This document shows, piece after piece, positions 61,401 to 64,000 of a stretch of 64,000 nt of DNA. Origin of the DNA: Amphiura filiformis (Eukaryota > Echinodermata > Ophiuroidea > Amphilepidida > Amphiuridae); NCBI RefSeq assembly GCF_039555335.1, contig NC_092640.1, positions 36,574,784-36,638,783 on the forward strand. The letters are read 5' to 3'. The position numbers were made by a program, and so were the translations under genes. A model generated the notes under the pieces. That model was not told the DNA's origin and did not search any database. It saw only the letters and a list, made by a program, of their open reading frames with translations. Numbering within the stretch: the stretch's first letter is position 1; the number at the start of each line of letters is the position of its first letter.

Positions 61401-61476
61401 CATCCACCACAGGCGAACTCATAGAAATTTTCACACGGGTCTATTGAAGAATCGATGTTTTGAACCATTTTGCCAG
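28384..61476 (-). CDS. M13 zinc metallopeptidase, neprilysin/ECE-like (18 exons in window)
   Basis: Gene span; exons are listed separately. The M13 family are type II membrane ectoenzymes that cleave peptides with a catalytic zinc. The 18 exons found add up to 644 codons plus stop, all in frame across compatible phases. Present: DPCxxFYx[22 protein letters not shown]/GMxSRDYY, NAYY, FPAGILx[13 protein letters not shown] (two zinc His and the catalytic Glu), GENIADNGG (third zinc ligand), VWC, VHSP with a downstream Arg, and terminal CxxW. Human neprilysin has about 750 residues, so the cytoplasmic tail, membrane anchor and one short exon are missing here. No stop or shift was found, so it should be a working gene. 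It is convergent with the mosaic gene. Confidence 0.93.
28490..29281. other. Intron, unassigned
   Basis: Two diverged direct copies of a gggccagtcacgtataaac-type motif at 28820 and 29125; otherwise nothing recognised. Confidence 0.4.
29282..29358 (-). CDS. M13 peptidase exon 18
   Basis: 77 nt, phase 0 to 2, acceptor gtttacag, donor gtaaga. Reads V-W-C-S-A-Y-R-P-E and [13 protein letters not shown] holds a conserved disulfide Cys; His of VHSP and the Arg five residues on correspond to neprilysin His711 and Arg717, which stabilise substrate and transition state. Confidence 0.95.
29525..29670 (+). repeat. Dispersed repeat, second copy of 12655-12800
   Basis: Shares catctcgcaacagctcatac and tagtggaaca-like text with the first copy. 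Confidence 0.6.
29740..29962 (+). mobile_element. TA-flanked MITE, copy 2
   Basis: Same ends as copy 1 (ccgtaaaaccccgtctacaa and its inverse), TA on both sides, about 223 bp. Very close to copy 1 across the whole interior, so both are recent. Confidence 0.9.
30023..30112 (-). CDS. M13 peptidase exon 17
   Basis: 90 nt, phase 0-0, acceptor tattgcag, donor gtaatt. Reads [20 protein letters not shown] and L-F-Y-L-N-F-A-Q: the LPGL and QLFxxxFAQ blocks after the third zinc ligand. The frame stays open 5' of the acceptor into the intron, which is chance. Confidence 0.95.
30385..31390 (-). mobile_element. Mariner-type DNA transposon with long inverted repeats
   Basis: 1006 bp, flanked by TA. Ends caagctgagtcaaaaagaag and (reverse) caggctgagtcaaaaagaag open long inverted repeats of about 210 bp, through aactcgagatct and tgggtggtcgtattcaaatg. 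The middle codes on the minus strand for the N-terminal part of a transposase. The C-terminal DDE/D domain is absent, so the copy is not autonomous. Confidence 0.9.
30687..31005 (-). pseudogene. Transposase N-terminal remnant (HTH, DUF4817-like)
   Basis: Open reading contains [16 protein letters not shown], then [16 protein letters not shown] and R-V-R-H-A-L-Q-Q-D. This is the DNA-binding pattern (xxLFRxxFP, then SGRPRTAR and a helix) seen before the catalytic domain of many invertebrate mariner/IS630 transposases. It stops at S-F-I-K-T. No start codon with context; a truncated relic. Confidence 0.75.
31856..31921 (-). CDS. M13 peptidase exon 16 (third zinc ligand)
   Basis: 66 nt, 22 codons, phase 0-0. 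Reads [31 protein letters not shown] carries the zinc-binding Glu and the Asp that orients the catalytic His. The residue before GEN is Gln where Leu is usual. The acceptor is tttaaag after an A-rich rather than pyrimidine tract and the donor is gttcga, so this is the weakest splice pair of the gene, though the protein match is exact. Confidence 0.9.
32064..32303 (+). mobile_element. TA-flanked MITE, copy 3 (older)
   Basis: Ends ccgtagaacctcgtctacaa and ttgtaaacgaggttttacgg; TA both sides. The interior has more changes and a small insertion relative to copies 1 and 2. Confidence 0.85.
32405..32835. mobile_element. hAT-like MITE with 8-bp target duplication
   Basis: Element 32413-32827 (415 bp) with ends caggaccggatttac and (reverse) caggtccggatttac. 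It is flanked by the perfect 8-bp duplication agccaggc at 32405-32412 and 32828-32835, the hAT signature. GC-rich ends, no ORF. Confidence 0.9.
32836..33211. other. Intron, unassigned
   Basis: Nothing recognised between the hAT-like element and exon 15. Confidence 0.4.
33212..33342 (-). CDS. M13 peptidase exon 15
   Basis: 131 nt, phase 1 to 0, acceptor tttcaacag, donor gtaaga. Reads [13 protein letters not shown], then [10 protein letters not shown] and P-E-N-N-K-T. Directly follows the zinc exon in the protein. The Cys equals neprilysin Cys621, partner of the CxxW cysteine. Confidence 0.95.
33641..34555. mobile_element. Inverted-repeat element, about 915 bp
   Basis: Left tcattcaaaaagttctacct and right (reverse) tcattcaaaaagtcctacct continue inverted for about 70 bp (catctct, ttacgtgccag). 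No transposase recognised. Lies between the decayed zinc exon copy and exon 15. Confidence 0.75.
34582..34638 (-). pseudogene. Decayed extra copy of the zinc-site exon of the M13 gene
   Basis: Minus strand reads [22 protein letters not shown], against [19 protein letters not shown] in the active exon 14, only about 80 bp upstream in gene order. 22 of 30 bases match over the core I-x-x-HEIxHG part. A TAG follows, and neither splice site fits the phase, so it is a relic and not an alternative exon. Confidence 0.65.
34716..34783 (-). CDS. M13 peptidase exon 14 (HExxH zinc site)
   Basis: 68 nt, phase 2 to 1, acceptor tgaattag, donor gtaaaa. Reads [27 protein letters not shown] supplies two zinc ligands and the catalytic Glu. 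Fully conserved, which argues for an active enzyme. Confidence 0.97.
34784..35302. other. Intron, unassigned
   Basis: A local palindrome (cataaagtcataattaaaaaatgactttatg) lies at about 35056-35087; nothing else. Confidence 0.4.
35303..35354 (-). CDS. M13 peptidase exon 13
   Basis: 52 nt, phase 1 to 2, acceptor cctctcag, donor gtaagt. Reads [17 protein letters not shown] with neighbouring bases: the conserved FPAGILQPPFY block before the zinc site. Confidence 0.95.
35470..35855 (+). mobile_element. tRNA-derived SINE with (GAA)n tail
   Basis: Head has a good anticodon arm, ttgga-ctgtgaa-tccaa (anticodon GTG, His-like), and box B ggttcgaatccc. The body has ttgtgtccttgagcaaggca, related to the 20187 SINE (ttgtgcccttgggcaaggcg). 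Ends gaagaagaagaag. Lies between exons 12 and 13 of the peptidase. Confidence 0.8.
35909..35967 (-). CDS. M13 peptidase exon 12 (NAYY motif)
   Basis: 59 nt, phase 2 to 1, acceptor atcattag, donor gtaaga. Reads [23 protein letters not shown] binds the substrate backbone in neprilysin (Asn542-Ala543). Confidence 0.95.
36135..36238 (-). CDS. M13 peptidase exon 11
   Basis: 104 nt, phase 0 to 2, acceptor ctaaacag, donor gtaagt. Reads [23 protein letters not shown] and K-E-V-D-K-D-E; matches the YFENxL...LRKPVDRxEW part of the family. Confidence 0.93.
36619..36745 (+). mobile_element. Remnant of the 30385-type mariner element (left end)
   Basis: agtaaactcgtatttgaggg, tagatctatataaaatccgc and agagcagatttt follow the left terminal repeat of 30385 with many changes. 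Confidence 0.55.
36746..37384. other. Intron, unassigned
   Basis: Open frames 36834-37052 and 37175-37411 carry no recognised domain or splice context. Confidence 0.4.
37385..37490 (+). mobile_element. Second remnant of the 30385-type mariner element
   Basis: aaaaagaattgttgtgtttg and gatattcaacaagcttctac match 30508-30655. Confidence 0.5.
37882..38115. mobile_element. MITE (TATACGCTGGCGAAG), copy 1
   Basis: Inverted ends of about 58 bp: tatacgctggcgaagttacg through accatagcaataggt, and the inverse at 38060-38115. About 234 bp. It ends about 140 bp from exon 10. Confidence 0.85.
38256..38333 (-). CDS. M13 peptidase exon 10
   Basis: 78 nt, phase 0-0, acceptor tcttgcag, donor gtaatg. Reads [14 protein letters not shown], then [16 protein letters not shown]...LDE-Y is conserved. 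The first residue is Cys where most relatives have Ala, so an extra cysteine is possible. Confidence 0.94.
38477..38575 (-). CDS. M13 peptidase exon 9
   Basis: 99 nt, phase 0-0, acceptor cttctttag, donor gtagga. Reads [13 protein letters not shown], then [15 protein letters not shown]: the AFxxxLxxxxWMDxxTKxxAxEK helix pair. Confidence 0.95.
38832..39997. mobile_element. Inverted-repeat element, about 1.17 kb
   Basis: Left ggtcgttttatcttttcagt and right actgaaaagataaaacgacc are inverted, 22 bp in full. The interior holds a purine-rich GA patch (39365-39535). No transposase. No clean target duplication. Confidence 0.6.
39998..40479. other. Intron, unassigned
   Basis: Sequence between the inverted-repeat element and the LINE; nothing recognised. 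Confidence 0.4.
40490..42996 (+). pseudogene. LINE ORF2: endonuclease C-terminal part and reverse transcriptase, one frame shift
   Basis: First frame: [13 protein letters not shown] (GDFN) and G-L-P-S-D-H-H-A-L of the EEP endonuclease, then a linker to S-C-S-L-D-P. A one-base loss near 41495 moves the reading into the next frame: [38 protein letters not shown] and F-Y-A-D-D-S-Q-L-Y (catalytic YADD), ending in P-S-L-W-N-R-L-P and [10 protein letters not shown]. These blocks and the C-terminal tail are typical of CR1/L2-group elements. Missing: the N-terminal half of the endonuclease with its catalytic Asn/Glu. Confidence 0.9.
43018..43420 (+). other. Three copies of a hairpin in the LINE 3' UTR
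   Basis: The 20-nt loop tgatgtgctagtaacctctc occurs at about 43025 and 43391, and tgaagtgctggtaacctctc at 43201. Copy 2 has a perfect 10-bp stem (atcactagag/ctctagtgat); copy 3 has a 9-bp stem with one wobble (atgccaggg/ccctggtat); copy 1 keeps only aggg/ccct. Stems differ in sequence but stay paired. Position right after the ORF2 stop suggests an RNA element of the retrotransposon. Confidence 0.65.
43740..44560 (+). repeat. Diverged direct duplication in the LINE 3' UTR
   Basis: A block of about 430 bp occurs twice: near 43829 and 44263 (gcacagtt, gctctcgt, ttcctgtgca), and near 43951 and 44388 (tgttgcttttg, tacgccc, ggccctacat). Between them lie three short repeats of gaccgatggtatttgcttat at 44069-44150. 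All open frames here are T-rich artefacts. Confidence 0.65.
44766..45031. other. Short intron stretch
   Basis: Remaining intron between the LINE 3' end and exon 8; nothing recognised. Confidence 0.5.
45032..45254 (-). CDS. M13 peptidase exon 8
   Basis: 223 nt, phase 2 to 0, acceptor gtttccag, donor gtaagc. Largest exon. Reads [19 protein letters not shown], then [13 protein letters not shown]. The Cys in WRDC corresponds to neprilysin Cys411, whose partner Cys143 should lie on the exon not found between exons 1 and 3. Confidence 0.95.
45255..47004. other. Intron, unassigned
   Basis: No repeat partner in this window. Open frames at 45597-45821 and 46647-46841 have no recognised domain. Confidence 0.4.
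47005..47535. mobile_element. Inverted-repeat element next to exon 7
   Basis: catgcactattccagagggta and (reverse) catgcactattctagagggta mark the ends, about 500 bp apart. The right end lies about 15-30 bp from the donor of exon 7. Confidence 0.6.
47550..47686 (-). CDS. M13 peptidase exon 7
   Basis: 137 nt, phase 0 to 2, acceptor taatctag, donor gtaaaa. Reads [12 protein letters not shown], then [11 protein letters not shown] and D-E-T-P-Q. Contains N-A-S and N-D-T sequons. Confidence 0.93.
47962..48048 (-). CDS. M13 peptidase exon 6
   Basis: 87 nt, phase 0-0, acceptor tgaacag, donor gtgaga. Reads [10 protein letters not shown], then A-L-Y-N-P-T-T-I; family block ANITxPxExRRDxxxxYN. Confidence 0.93.
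48538..48765 (-). mobile_element. TA-flanked MITE, copy 4
   Basis: Same ends as copies 1-3, TA on both sides; interior inverted relative to them (ggatccaag, ggagtttgagcaaataaatt). In the intron between exons 5 and 6. Confidence 0.9.
48766..49843. other. Intron with (CA)n microsatellite at 49730-49785
   Basis: A C/A-rich simple repeat, then poly-A, about 60-110 bp from the donor of exon 5. A small palindrome atccggatttcaaatccggat lies at 49531. Nothing else recognised. Confidence 0.6.
49844..49960 (-). CDS. M13 peptidase exon 5
   Basis: 117 nt, phase 0-0, acceptor acatacag, donor gtaagt. Reads [18 protein letters not shown] and [10 protein letters not shown]. Lacks the neprilysin Cys234/Cys242 pair; both are absent, so no orphan results. 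Confidence 0.94.
49961..50870. other. Intron, unassigned
   Basis: A cagtggcatagccagg end at about 50630 recalls the remnants at 2000 and 14266; no partner end seen. Confidence 0.35.
50871..50933 (-). CDS. M13 peptidase exon 4
   Basis: 63 nt, phase 0-0, acceptor acactag, donor gtaagt. Reads [15 protein letters not shown]: the IDQxGLGLPSRDYY block, with Met-Lys for Leu-Pro. Confidence 0.94.
51205..52099. mobile_element. DNA transposon with 52-bp perfect inverted repeats
   Basis: Element 51210-52094 (885 bp). Its two ends are identical in inverse over 52 bases, from cagtggacttcggttg to gcgcacgtgac, with an internal doubled atatataaatgcgc. gtaaa flanks both ends (51205-51209, 52095-52099). The interior is less AT-rich and holds an unrecognised 78-codon frame. 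Related by its ends to 11566-11923. Confidence 0.85.
52617..56217. mobile_element. Fold-back element with about 1.05-kb arms (3.6 kb)
   Basis: Left arm 52617-53661 and right arm 55182-56217 are inverted copies, from tagtcc-ggccctagctag to catgatcattatgcaccta. The spacer 53662-55181 carries ggggcaggttggccc-type motifs in both orientations (54400-54440, 54955-54990, 55155-55175). Each arm is built of 165-205-bp units starting tttttcattaaaatg and ending in caaaatggctgccaaaatgg repeats. No frame over 115 codons; the open frames are repeat shadows. Class unknown; no target duplication seen. Confidence 0.8.
56218..56632. other. Intron, unassigned
   Basis: Sequence between the fold-back element and exon 3. 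The string acgccactatgaaatgaa at 56362 recurs as acgccactatggaatgaa at 61263 near exon 1; class unknown. Confidence 0.4.
56633..56850 (-). CDS. M13 peptidase exon 3
   Basis: 218 nt, phase 1 to 0, acceptor atgacacag, donor gtaaga. Reads [19 protein letters not shown], then [11 protein letters not shown] and D-K-K-D-S-T-R-Y. Numbered 3 because one short exon is expected before it. Confidence 0.94.
56944..57470 (+). mobile_element. Copy 4 of the TATAGACGAATC family with a 185-bp internal insert
   Basis: Starts tatagacgaatctcaattca and ends accatgacttgattgg, aattcatctata. Relative to the 295-bp copy at 14690 it holds an extra stretch at about 57155-57340 with no counterpart. On the minus strand this stretch reads G-L-C-R-S-C-M, a faint echo of the missing peptidase exon. 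Confidence 0.65.
57600..58480. mobile_element. Large inverted-repeat element with nested hairpin
   Basis: ttaaagccttaatgtacgat at 57757 is inverted at 58226 (gatcgtacattaaggcttta), and tgtcgggttatat at 57664 is inverted at 58375. The right end is rich in aaacgttttaaaacg. No coding region. Confidence 0.6.
57968..58048. repeat. 81-bp near-perfect hairpin
   Basis: Arms tagtctcctacg and ccagtttgattacgctccct, and their inverse, meet at cacacgtg. Only a few bases are unpaired (aa against gc region, tgatt against aacca). A weaker relative starts at about 63296 (tagtctcctacacagccagt). Confidence 0.85.
58481..59420. other. Intron, unassigned
   Basis: Open frames 58399-58638 (-) and 59083-59328 (+) show no known domain. 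The first overlaps the aaacgtttt repeat. The missing peptidase exon was searched for here and not found. Confidence 0.4.
59421..59730. mobile_element. MITE (TATACGCTGGCGAAG), copy 2
   Basis: Same about 58-bp inverted ends as 37882-38115 and the same left interior. About 75 bp extra in the right interior (tacaggtgcaagtgatcagc to gcagcgcggtatattc), which includes an inverse of the left gaacatatcgcgctgcac. Confidence 0.85.
59751..60332. mobile_element. Long palindromic element (AAGGGATCTGG family), full copy 2
   Basis: Starts ttaagggatctggaatgagc and ends cgttcatatcccttccctta. The interior matches 15341-16007 in reverse orientation. Confidence 0.8.
60505..60729 (+). mobile_element. Half copy of the GGAGTCTCCG MITE
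   Basis: ggatgtctccggcaatcaca, ttatgccttatattt, gtgcaatgacgtcatg and ttgtcagccttcattgtatt follow 22016-22230 (partly inverted at the centre). The right terminal repeat is missing. Confidence 0.7.
60730..61314. other. Intron, unassigned
   Basis: No repeat with clear ends; also searched for the missing peptidase exon without success. Confidence 0.4.
61315..61476 (-). CDS. M13 peptidase exon 1 (first exon seen)
   Basis: 162 nt, 54 codons, phase 1-1, acceptor tttccttag, donor gtaaga. Reads [24 protein letters not shown], then [11 protein letters not shown]. The ectodomain begins here. The Met inside is not the start: an acceptor precedes it in correct phase, and a membrane anchor is expected upstream. 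Confidence 0.95.
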
Positions 61477-61991
61477 CTAAGGAAAGATAGATGTATTTTA
61501 TTTATTTATTATTTATTCACAAAAAATACAAATGAATAAAAATACAATATATAAAAAGAAGGGAGAGCAATGGTTTACATGATTTACATGAGAGAAGGAG
61601 ACGGAAGACGAAAGGGTTCAAAAACAAGATACAGGAAAAAGATGAAAGGATAATTAAAAAGAAATGGGGGGAACAAAACAAAAATTAGAAGAAAGATGGT
61701 GAAAGAACCGGGAATGCACTCTTATTTCAGACGTTAAGATTACGCTGTTTATGACAATTAGTTTACATTTTTAAGTGATTTCTGTTTTCAGATGGAAGGG
61801 TTTGGAAAACGATTATCTTATAATTCTCTTATTATCTATGCACTGTTTCCGCCTCGATACACCATAAAGCTGGATATTATGGGTTCATTATAGCTATAGA
61901 GTTTGGTAACATTGGAATTGACATACGTACCGTACGTATTGCCAGTACTATACTATACGTGTATTAATCAGTGTATAACAGCTATGCATAG
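61477..61991. other. Intron, simple sequence
   Basis: (TTTA)n at 61495-61520 and a purine-rich patch to 61690; no exon. Confidence 0.5.
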
Positions 61992-63174
61992 TGTTATGTG
62001 CGCCCCACAATATTCCATAACATTCATTAAAAGTATTAAAATGTATTTTGTCATCAAACATTAATTTTCACTTGTTTTGATATTTATCTCCATTTGTTTG
62101 TGCATGGAATATTCTAGAAGGTTAATGATTAAAGTGATCAAGAAATTCATATGTGGAGAAAGTTCTAGCAACAATTAGATCATACTCTAATGATCATGAT
62201 TAGAGATTACCACAGTAGTAGTAAAGTGCTGGCACTGTGCCAAAAATCAGTGTGCAGTGTCTGATTGGTTTGTGTTGAGGTAATGTGCTATTTTTAGAAC
62301 TATGTGTACAGAGTAATTGATCTGATTGGCTTGTGGTGATTTTATGCACTATTTTGGGAATTGAGGTAATGTAATATGCCATATATGGGATGATTAAATG
62401 ATGTAATTTATGCAGATTATTCTAGAATCACAAGAAATAGTATAAAAGCCTGGAGGTTGAATGATCGGGGCAGCAGTCTTGAGGTGTAAGAGGAAACTCT
62501 GTGAAACTTCTGTTAGCCAGTATTGGTACAAAGTTACCATTGAAGTCTTCAAACTTCGGTTCGCGGTTCTTGTGTGTGTGTGTTGGAGAGAATTCTTTAC
62601 GCCAAAGGCGGTAGTGAAAGCCAATAGTGCTTTATTGTTTGTCGACTCAAAGAAGTGACTGACTGAAGTATCTCCATCACCGAACTGTGATATTTTGCTG
62701 GACTAGCATAGAGTGTTATCTGTCTGTCAAGTGGAGGAGAAAGCTTGCTCAAGAGATCTCCGAGAGAGGAGCTTAAGGTCAACATAGAAGACCATTTGGA
62801 GAACACTAGCAGAGTAGCTAGAGTAGTGAACGTATAGTCATCAGGACTTTGGACTGAGATTGTGGTAGATAGGATCGCGGACATTGCCGGATCTTGGATC
62901 AAGAATTGAGACCATCAACGGAATCTCATCTGAAAGCCAGCCAATCTAGATATCCAGGCTTAGCTAAGTAACCATAGCATAAAGAAAGAGTTATTGTAAA
63001 TTAAGTAATTGTTGTAACATTGTAAGGATTTATAAGGATTGATTGATAGCCATACTGCACTAATTAATAAATAATCATAAGTGATTTAAGTAATAAACAG
63101 TGTGTTTGAGTGTTTGGTGTTGCGTGAACCCGAAGCAGGTGATTTTGGCCTGGGTCATTTTGGTGACCATAACA
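61992..63174 (+). repeat. Solo LTR (1183 bp)
   Basis: Begins tgttatg and ends cataaca, a 7-bp inverse pair with TG...CA ends. It is flanked by atag at 61988-61991 and 63175-63178, fitting a 4-bp duplication. Contains a TATA box (tataaaag, 62441) and an AATAAA at 63092 in the order expected of U3-R-U5. No primer-binding site, polypurine tract or gag-pol sequence beside it, so it is a lone LTR. Family (for example Gypsy) not determined. Confidence 0.7.
62441..62448 (+). promoter_or_regulatory. TATA box of the solo LTR
   Basis: tataaaag about 450 bp into the LTR, the expected U3 promoter position; the AATAAA at 63092 would define the R end. Confidence 0.55.
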
Positions 63175-63178
63175 ATAG

Positions 63179-64000
63179 TGGGCTGAAGGACATCCGACTA
63201 AGGCTAATGCCATTAGCCTGTGACTGACCTCTGTACGGTCAGCGAGTATACATTCGCTATTGTCATCTGCTTATAGACTGCCTCTACTATAGTCTCCTAC
63301 ACAGCCAGTTTGTGTCAGTCGGTCTGACACTCGTCGATCCTGTATGATCGTGCTAGCCACATACAGTCTGGTCCGAGACTACCTCCACGAGGGTCTATCT
63401 CTGCGCTATTTAAAATCTTGAATTTTGGTCACTTTTTCAGCTCAAGACGCAAGCTACTCTCTCAAAGCGCAAACTAACGACTATCATATCTGTTCAAAAT
63501 ATATATTCAAGTGCAAGAAACCACATCTGGTTTCTTTATACGAAAGAAGGTTACCTGTTGCTATACAATGCGACGTGCTACATATCTCGGGTTCAGCAGG
63601 CTCATGTACGGCTAGAACAACTGGAAAAAAGACATGATAAGGGATGAACCATTAGTTTCTCACCTACTAATTCCCTAAACAAAACAACAAAAAAGTCTAC
63701 TGTTACTAACAAAAAAAAGTCAAAACAACATTTTTGACGTGGCAAATAAAATCTCCCCCTGGATGCGTGCCTAATGTGAGATCAGAATTTGTTAGGATTT
63801 CCCCCATACTGAGGAAAATGAGAAAACTATTTACTGCCCTTATATAATCTGTGACGAGAACGGAATTAGCCTTTTTGAGATAATGGCGGACACAATAGGA
63901 TGGCGCTGCACGAAGTGGGTAAAGTCTTTTGAATTTGCCGGGTTTACCCAAGACTGCCCTCCTTTTGTGTAAGCTACAGAATTGTAGTACCCGTACCCGT
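63179..64000. other. Unassigned; no upstream peptidase exon seen
   Basis: Searched on the minus strand for a membrane-anchor exon ending in phase 1 and none was found. A weak hairpin lies at 63296-63390. The + frame 63425-63637 is not recognised. Confidence 0.45.

Noticed and set aside
1..64000. CRISPR array, bacterial operon or prophage
   Set aside because: Introns, HYR/TSP1/M13 exons, SINEs and LINEs show an animal genome. The only regular short repeats are satellites and transposon arrays.

Overview
The window looks like a chromosomal segment of an AT-rich animal genome, most likely a marine invertebrate deuterostome (echinoderm or hemichordate grade). That placement is an inference from three things: GT-AG introns with small symmetric exons, HYR (hyalin repeat) plus thrombospondin type-1 modules, and a dense load of CR1/L2-like LINEs, tRNA-derived SINEs and short inverted-repeat DNA elements. 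The species cannot be named from the sequence.

Two multi-exon genes face each other. On the + strand, 119-14192 (possibly to 17456), lies the internal or 3' part of a secreted or membrane mosaic protein: seven Ser/Thr/Pro-rich mini-exons, two thrombospondin type-1 (TSP1) exons, five HYR exons and a doubtful EGF-like exon. Every HYR, TSP1 and mini-exon is phase 1-1, so modules can be added or skipped without a frame shift. On the - strand, 61476 down to 28384, 18 exons encode 644 residues of a neprilysin/ECE-like M13 zinc metallopeptidase. They join in frame, carry HEITH, ENIAD, NAYY, VHSP and a terminal CxxW, and end in a stop. The N-terminal cytoplasmic/transmembrane exon(s) lie beyond 61.5 kb or were not seen. 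One short symmetric exon, which should carry the conserved K-x-x-x-LY-x-SC motif, was not found.

Region by region: 0.1-14.2 kb, mosaic-gene exons with small repeat remnants in the introns; 14.2-17.3 kb, inverted-repeat transposons and a split minisatellite; 17.9-21.4 kb, a dead LINE holding a nested DNA element and a nested SINE; 22-26.6 kb, MITEs and a roughly 60-bp satellite broken by several insertions; 28.4-38.6 kb, 3' exons of the peptidase with a mariner-type element, an hAT element and a decayed extra copy of the zinc-site exon; 38.8-44.8 kb, an inverted-repeat element and a 5'-truncated CR1/L2-like LINE inside one peptidase intron; 45-51 kb, more peptidase exons; 51.2-52.1 kb, a transposon with a 52-bp perfect terminal inverted repeat; 52.6-56.2 kb, a 3.6-kb fold-back element; 56.6-61.5 kb, 5' peptidase exons and more inverted repeats; 62.0-63.2 kb, a solo LTR.

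The genes are ordinary families in unusual detail. The most unexpected signals are three copies of a hairpin in the LINE 3' UTR with covarying stems and a constant 20-nt loop, the decayed HExxH exon copy beside the active one, filled and empty insertion sites of one transposon in the same window, and the fold-back element whose arms are built from units ending in CCAT-type motifs. Exon borders come from splice-site, phase and homology reasoning by eye; no search or transcript data were available.
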